From assembly GCA_025352585.1 (NCBI GenBank), contig JANXTD010000121.1:1-7588 (forward strand): 7,588 nt of DNA, read 5' to 3'. Source of the stretch: Fimbriiglobus sp. Its GTDB lineage: Bacteria; Planctomycetota; Planctomycetia; Gemmatales; Gemmataceae. Below are positions 5,477-7,588 of the stretch, piece after piece. The translations under genes and the position numbers were made by a program. Every line of letters starts with the position of its first letter. Position 1 is the stretch's first letter. The notes beneath the pieces are model-generated. The model was not told where the DNA came from. It searched no databases and saw nothing but the letters and a program-made list of their open reading frames with translations.

Positions 5477-5941
5477 TCATTCGTCTATCTGGTGGGCTTC
5501 AAGGCCGCTGAGGGCTTCCCAGTCGCCCCAGAAGGTGCCGCCGGTCGGGTGGTACGCCACCTGGAATCCGTGCTCCGTCAATGCGTCGCCCTCGATGGAG
5601 AACGCCAGCCAAGCCACGCCGCCGAGGTGGGCGGAAGACACTTCGACCTCGAAGCAGCCGACTTCCGTCACGAGGTCCGACGACGGGAACTCGGGGGCGA
5701 GTTCCGCCCAGACGGCCGCGAGAATGGCCGCCTCACGGTCGAGCAGACCCGCGATGGCCCCCTCCTGTTGCGGCGAAATCGGGGAGCGGTCGTAGGCGTC
5801 GATGCTCACGGCGACCGTGCCGGGCGGTGGCCGGTCGTGCCAGTCCAGTTCCTGACCTCGGGCGGCGAACAACGGCAGGGCCGCGAAGCCGTGCCAACTG
5901 CCGTCGGTCAGTGTCAACCGACCGAGGCGCGGGTGAACCAT
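5477..5941 (-). CDS. Small acidic protein of unknown function (tentatively DUF6985-like)
   Basis: The product has 154 residues, no signal peptide or membrane segment, and is rich in Trp, Glu and Asp, so it is probably a soluble cytoplasmic protein. It opens with HPRLGRLTLTDGSWHGFAAL, has a helix around EAAILAAVWAEL (about 70-81), and then alternating strands in CFEVEVSSAHLGGVAWLAFS with EHGFQVAYH and GTFWGDWEAL near the end. The overall pattern, a short beta opening, a central helix and a C-terminal EHG strand, reminds me of DUF6985-type proteins, some of which resemble immunity proteins, but I could not verify this. No toxin gene is next to it. The ATG at 5941 has GGAG about nine bases upstream. 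It starts 43 bases after the preceding gene on the same strand with no visible promoter between, so cotranscription is likely. Confidence 0.7.
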   Translation of the reverse strand: MVHPRLGRLTLTDGSWHGFAALPLFAARGQELDWHDRPPPGTVAVSIDAYDRSPISPQQEGAIAGLLDREAAILAAVWAELAPEFPSSDLVTEVGCFEVEVSSAHLGGVAWLAFSIEGDALTEHGFQVAYHPTGGTFWGDWEALSGLEAHQIDE

Positions 5942-5984
5942 CGTCGGAACTCCGTAACTGAACAGTGACTTTGGCTCGCCGCCG

Positions 5985-6767
5985 TCACTTCCGCGGCCGC
6001 TTGTCGCCCTCGGCGAGGCGGTTGTAATACTGACGCAGCATGTCGTTGTATTTCGGCATGAACTGCTCCTTGTAGTATTGGCTCATCTCCTGACGAAGCC
6101 GGTCCGGCAGGTGGCCCCAGACCTGTTTGGTCGCGGCGTCTTCCGGCGGCAGCGCCGGCTTCGACATCGGCGTCCCGGAGCCGCCGGCCTCGCCGGGGGT
6201 CTTGCCGCCCGGCGTGCCGGGTTGCTTGCCGCCGGGCATCGGCGTCGGCCCTTTGCCGCCGGGCATCGGCGTCGGCGGCTCCGCGTCGCTGGGGTCTTTG
6301 CCGGCTTCGCGCTCGCGCTGCTCCTTGCGGGCCTGGGCACGCGGCGACGGCGACTCGCCCTGGCCGCCCATCGGCTTCGAGCCGCTCCCCATCGGCGGGG
6401 GCATCTCACCGACTTGGCCCATCGGTGGGGGGGTCATCCCGCCCATCGGCGGGGGGGGCGGGCCGCCGTCGCCGTCCATCGGGGGCGGCGGCTTCAGCAG
6501 CTTGTCGATGTCGTCGAGGATGCCCTGCTGCGTCTTCTGGGTGAACGTCCCGGAGTCCTTCTCCTGCAAGCGGTCGCCGGCCGCCTTGCCTTGCGCGACG
6601 ATGCGCTCGGCGATCGCCGCCGGCGTCTCCTCGACCGCCGGCGTCGCCTTCGCGGCCGGCCGAAGTTGGGCGACGACCTCGTCGGGAAGGCGCGGCACCA
6701 CGGGGGCAACGCCGGCGCTCAGGGTGCCGGCGGTCGCCAGGGTCAACGCGAATGTCAGGGTCCGCAC
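5985..6767 (-). CDS. Secreted Pro/Gly/Met-rich protein with a planctomycete-type WGHLPDRLRQEM C-terminus
   Basis: The product has 260 residues from the GTG at 6767. Residues 1 to about 18 form a signal peptide. A helical region (about 47-92) ends in QGILDDIDKLL. A long low-complexity stretch (about 93-200) has repeated PPPMG and PTPMPGGK units. The C-terminal 45 residues begin VWGHLPDRLRQEMSQYYKEQ and are rich in aromatic and basic residues, ending in RPRK. I associate this two-part layout with planctomycete proteins of unknown function encoded beside coiled-coil proteins, often near MoxR/DUF58-type genes; that is recollection, not a search. The start is chosen because AAGGAG at 6776-6781 is eight bases away. 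A GTG at 6776 overlaps that site and is less plausible. The gene begins five bases after the stop of the coiled-coil gene, so the two form an operon. G-runs of 7 and 8 lie within the coding sequence. Confidence 0.8.
   Translation of the reverse strand: MRTLTFALTLATAGTLSAGVAPVVPRLPDEVVAQLRPAAKATPAVEETPAAIAERIVAQGKAAGDRLQEKDSGTFTQKTQQGILDDIDKLLKPPPPMDGDGGPPPPPMGGMTPPPMGQVGEMPPPMGSGSKPMGGQGESPSPRAQARKEQREREAGKDPSDAEPPTPMPGGKGPTPMPGGKQPGTPGGKTPGEAGGSGTPMSKPALPPEDAATKQVWGHLPDRLRQEMSQYYKEQFMPKYNDMLRQYYNRLAEGDKRPRK
6226..6276 (-). repeat. Tandem 27-bp coding repeat (PTPMPGGK units)
   Basis: Plus-strand positions 6226-6249 and 6253-6276 are identical over 24 bases with a 27-base period, encoding two copies of the nine-residue unit PTPMPGGKx in the minus-strand protein. 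A third degenerate unit (PGTPGGK) follows in the protein. The DNA-level identity suggests recent duplication or slippage. Confidence 0.75.
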
Positions 6768-6772
6768 GGGGG

Positions 6773-7588
6773 TCACTCCTTCGGCTGCTGGGCGTCGCGC
6801 AGTTGGGTCGCCAGGGCGTCGAACAGGTCGGCGATGTCGCGCTGCGCTTGCTCGATCTCACGCAACTCCGCGACGGCGTCGGCGTCGAGCTTCGTCGAGT
6901 CGGGGTTGGCCGCGGCGAAGGCGGCCGTGCGCTCGTTGACTTCGAGTTGCAGCGCCCGCAGCGCCTTCAACTGAGCGAGCGCCGGCAGCGTGTCGGGCTT
7001 CGGCTTGGGCGGCTCGTCGCCCTCCGGGATCGGCATGGGCGTCGGCGGGCGGTCGAGCTTTTCTTCGGGCTTCGGGGCGTCCTTCGGGTCTTGCTGCAAG
7101 GCGTCGGCGATCTGGTTGAGCCGGCGCAGCGCGAGTTGCATCGGCAGGCTCACCCGCTTGGCGGCGATCGCCTCCGCGACGGGGTCGAAGGCCGCGGCGG
7201 GGTCGAGGTCGCCGATGTCGTCGCCGCGGGCGGTGACGCGCTTGGCCGCCTGGCGCATGGCGGTGGCCGACTGGTTGGCGAGCTTGTCGAAGACCGGCAG
7301 GCCGGTCAGGTTCTTCGCCGCGAACTGCGCGACTTCCTCGGCGAGCGCCGCCTGGCCCTCGCCGAGGTCGTGCAGACTGCGTTGCAGCGGCCGGTCGAAG
7401 CCCTTGGCGGTCGCGGCGGCGGCGTCGAGGCGTGCCCCCTCGGCGACGGCGGCCTTCTGGCGGTCGCGCAACAGCTTCAACTGGTCGGCGAGCTTGGCCC
7501 GCTCCTCGCGGTCGAGTTGTTGCTGGTCCTGCTTGCCGGTGCGTTCGAGCCTGTCGAGGGTCTCGTCGAGTTTGTCGAGCGCCTCGTC
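6773..7588 (-). CDS. Coiled-coil protein of unknown function, 3' part (5' end outside the window)
   Basis: The frame is open from the window edge at 7588 to the TGA at 6773-6775, giving the last 271 residues. It begins DEALDKLDETLDRLERTG and continues with long charged helices having Leu/Ala heptad-like spacing, so a coiled coil is likely. A Pro-rich hinge with PPTPMP and PPKPKP falls near residues 183-206, followed by another helical part: LPALAQLKALRALQLEVNER and LREIEQAQRDIADLFDALA. No catalytic motif is visible. This C-terminal pattern resembles large planctomycete proteins of unknown function that I associate with the neighbouring WGHLPDRLRQEM-type gene; whether an N-terminal membrane part exists cannot be seen. 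The TTG at 7480 should not be taken as the start, because the same coiled-coil character continues upstream. The stop is five bases before the next gene. Confidence 0.75.
   Translation of the reverse strand, partial: DEALDKLDETLDRLERTGKQDQQQLDREERAKLADQLKLLRDRQKAAVAEGARLDAAAATAKGFDRPLQRSLHDLGEGQAALAEEVAQFAAKNLTGLPVFDKLANQSATAMRQAAKRVTARGDDIGDLDPAAAFDPVAEAIAAKRVSLPMQLALRRLNQIADALQQDPKDAPKPEEKLDRPPTPMPIPEGDEPPKPKPDTLPALAQLKALRALQLEVNERTAAFAAANPDSTKLDADAVAELREIEQAQRDIADLFDALATQLRDAQQPKE
6776..6781 (-). promoter_or_regulatory. Ribosome binding site deciding between two GTG starts
   Basis: AAGGAG on the minus strand lies just before and over the stop codon of the coiled-coil gene. It is eight bases from the GTG at 6767, the normal spacing, but overlaps the GTG at 6776. 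It therefore supports the downstream start and translational coupling to the upstream gene. Confidence 0.65.

Noticed and set aside
4082..5480. Short peptides of the type GERGTKVP and LGGLSSPAR read through both family B repeats.
   Set aside because: The shared peptides follow from the repeat DNA itself; the frames have no starts with ribosome binding sites and lie in intergenic gaps.
1..7588. CRISPR arrays, tRNA or rRNA genes, insertion sequences, phage or defence genes.
   Set aside because: None was seen: there is no regularly spaced short repeat, no tRNA-like cloverleaf noticed by eye, and no transposase, integrase or nuclease motif in any plausible gene.

Overview
The window reads as chromosomal DNA of a high-GC planctomycete, most likely of the Gemmataceae/Gemmatales type. 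This rests on the strongly GC-rich codon use, the many secreted proteins with Pro/Ala-rich linkers, and three protein types I associate with planctomycetes: a short lipoprotein with a carboxypeptidase-regulatory-like fold, a PA-IL/LecA-like domain protein, and a WGHLPDRLRQEM-type secreted protein paired with a coiled-coil protein. No alignment was run, so the taxonomy is an inference. There are no rRNA or tRNA genes, transposases, phage genes or CRISPR arrays.

Left part (1-1560): a 118-bp inverted-repeat element lies downstream of a short minus-strand lipoprotein gene (207-641). A 214-bp divergent intergenic region follows, with a plausible promoter in each direction and a GC hairpin. It leads into a plus-strand OmpH/Skp-like periplasmic chaperone gene (856-1560).

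Middle part (1561-4185): a 320-bp gap with a GC hairpin precedes lpxC (1881-2837), the committed step of lipid A synthesis, with all expected zinc and catalytic residues visible. Two bases after its stop starts a Gfo/Idh/MocA-family NAD(P)-dependent oxidoreductase (2840-4072). That arrangement makes a lipid A sugar-modifying role (GnnA-like) the most attractive reading. The chaperone, lpxC and the oxidoreductase together look like an outer-membrane/LPS biogenesis block.

Right part (4186-7588), all on the minus strand: a secreted protein with a C-terminal LecA-like galactose-binding-type domain (4186-5265) has its own promoter. It is flanked on both sides by copies of one ~100-bp palindromic repeat (4082-4179 and 5350-5450). 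Upstream in the minus direction is a compact three-gene run: a coiled-coil protein that runs off the window edge, a secreted Pro/Gly/Met-rich protein, and a small acidic protein of unknown function.

The genes are mostly ordinary. The most distinctive signals are the lpxC-oxidoreductase coupling and the three long inverted repeats, each placed just behind stop codons, two of which form one dispersed family with base-pair covariation at their ends.
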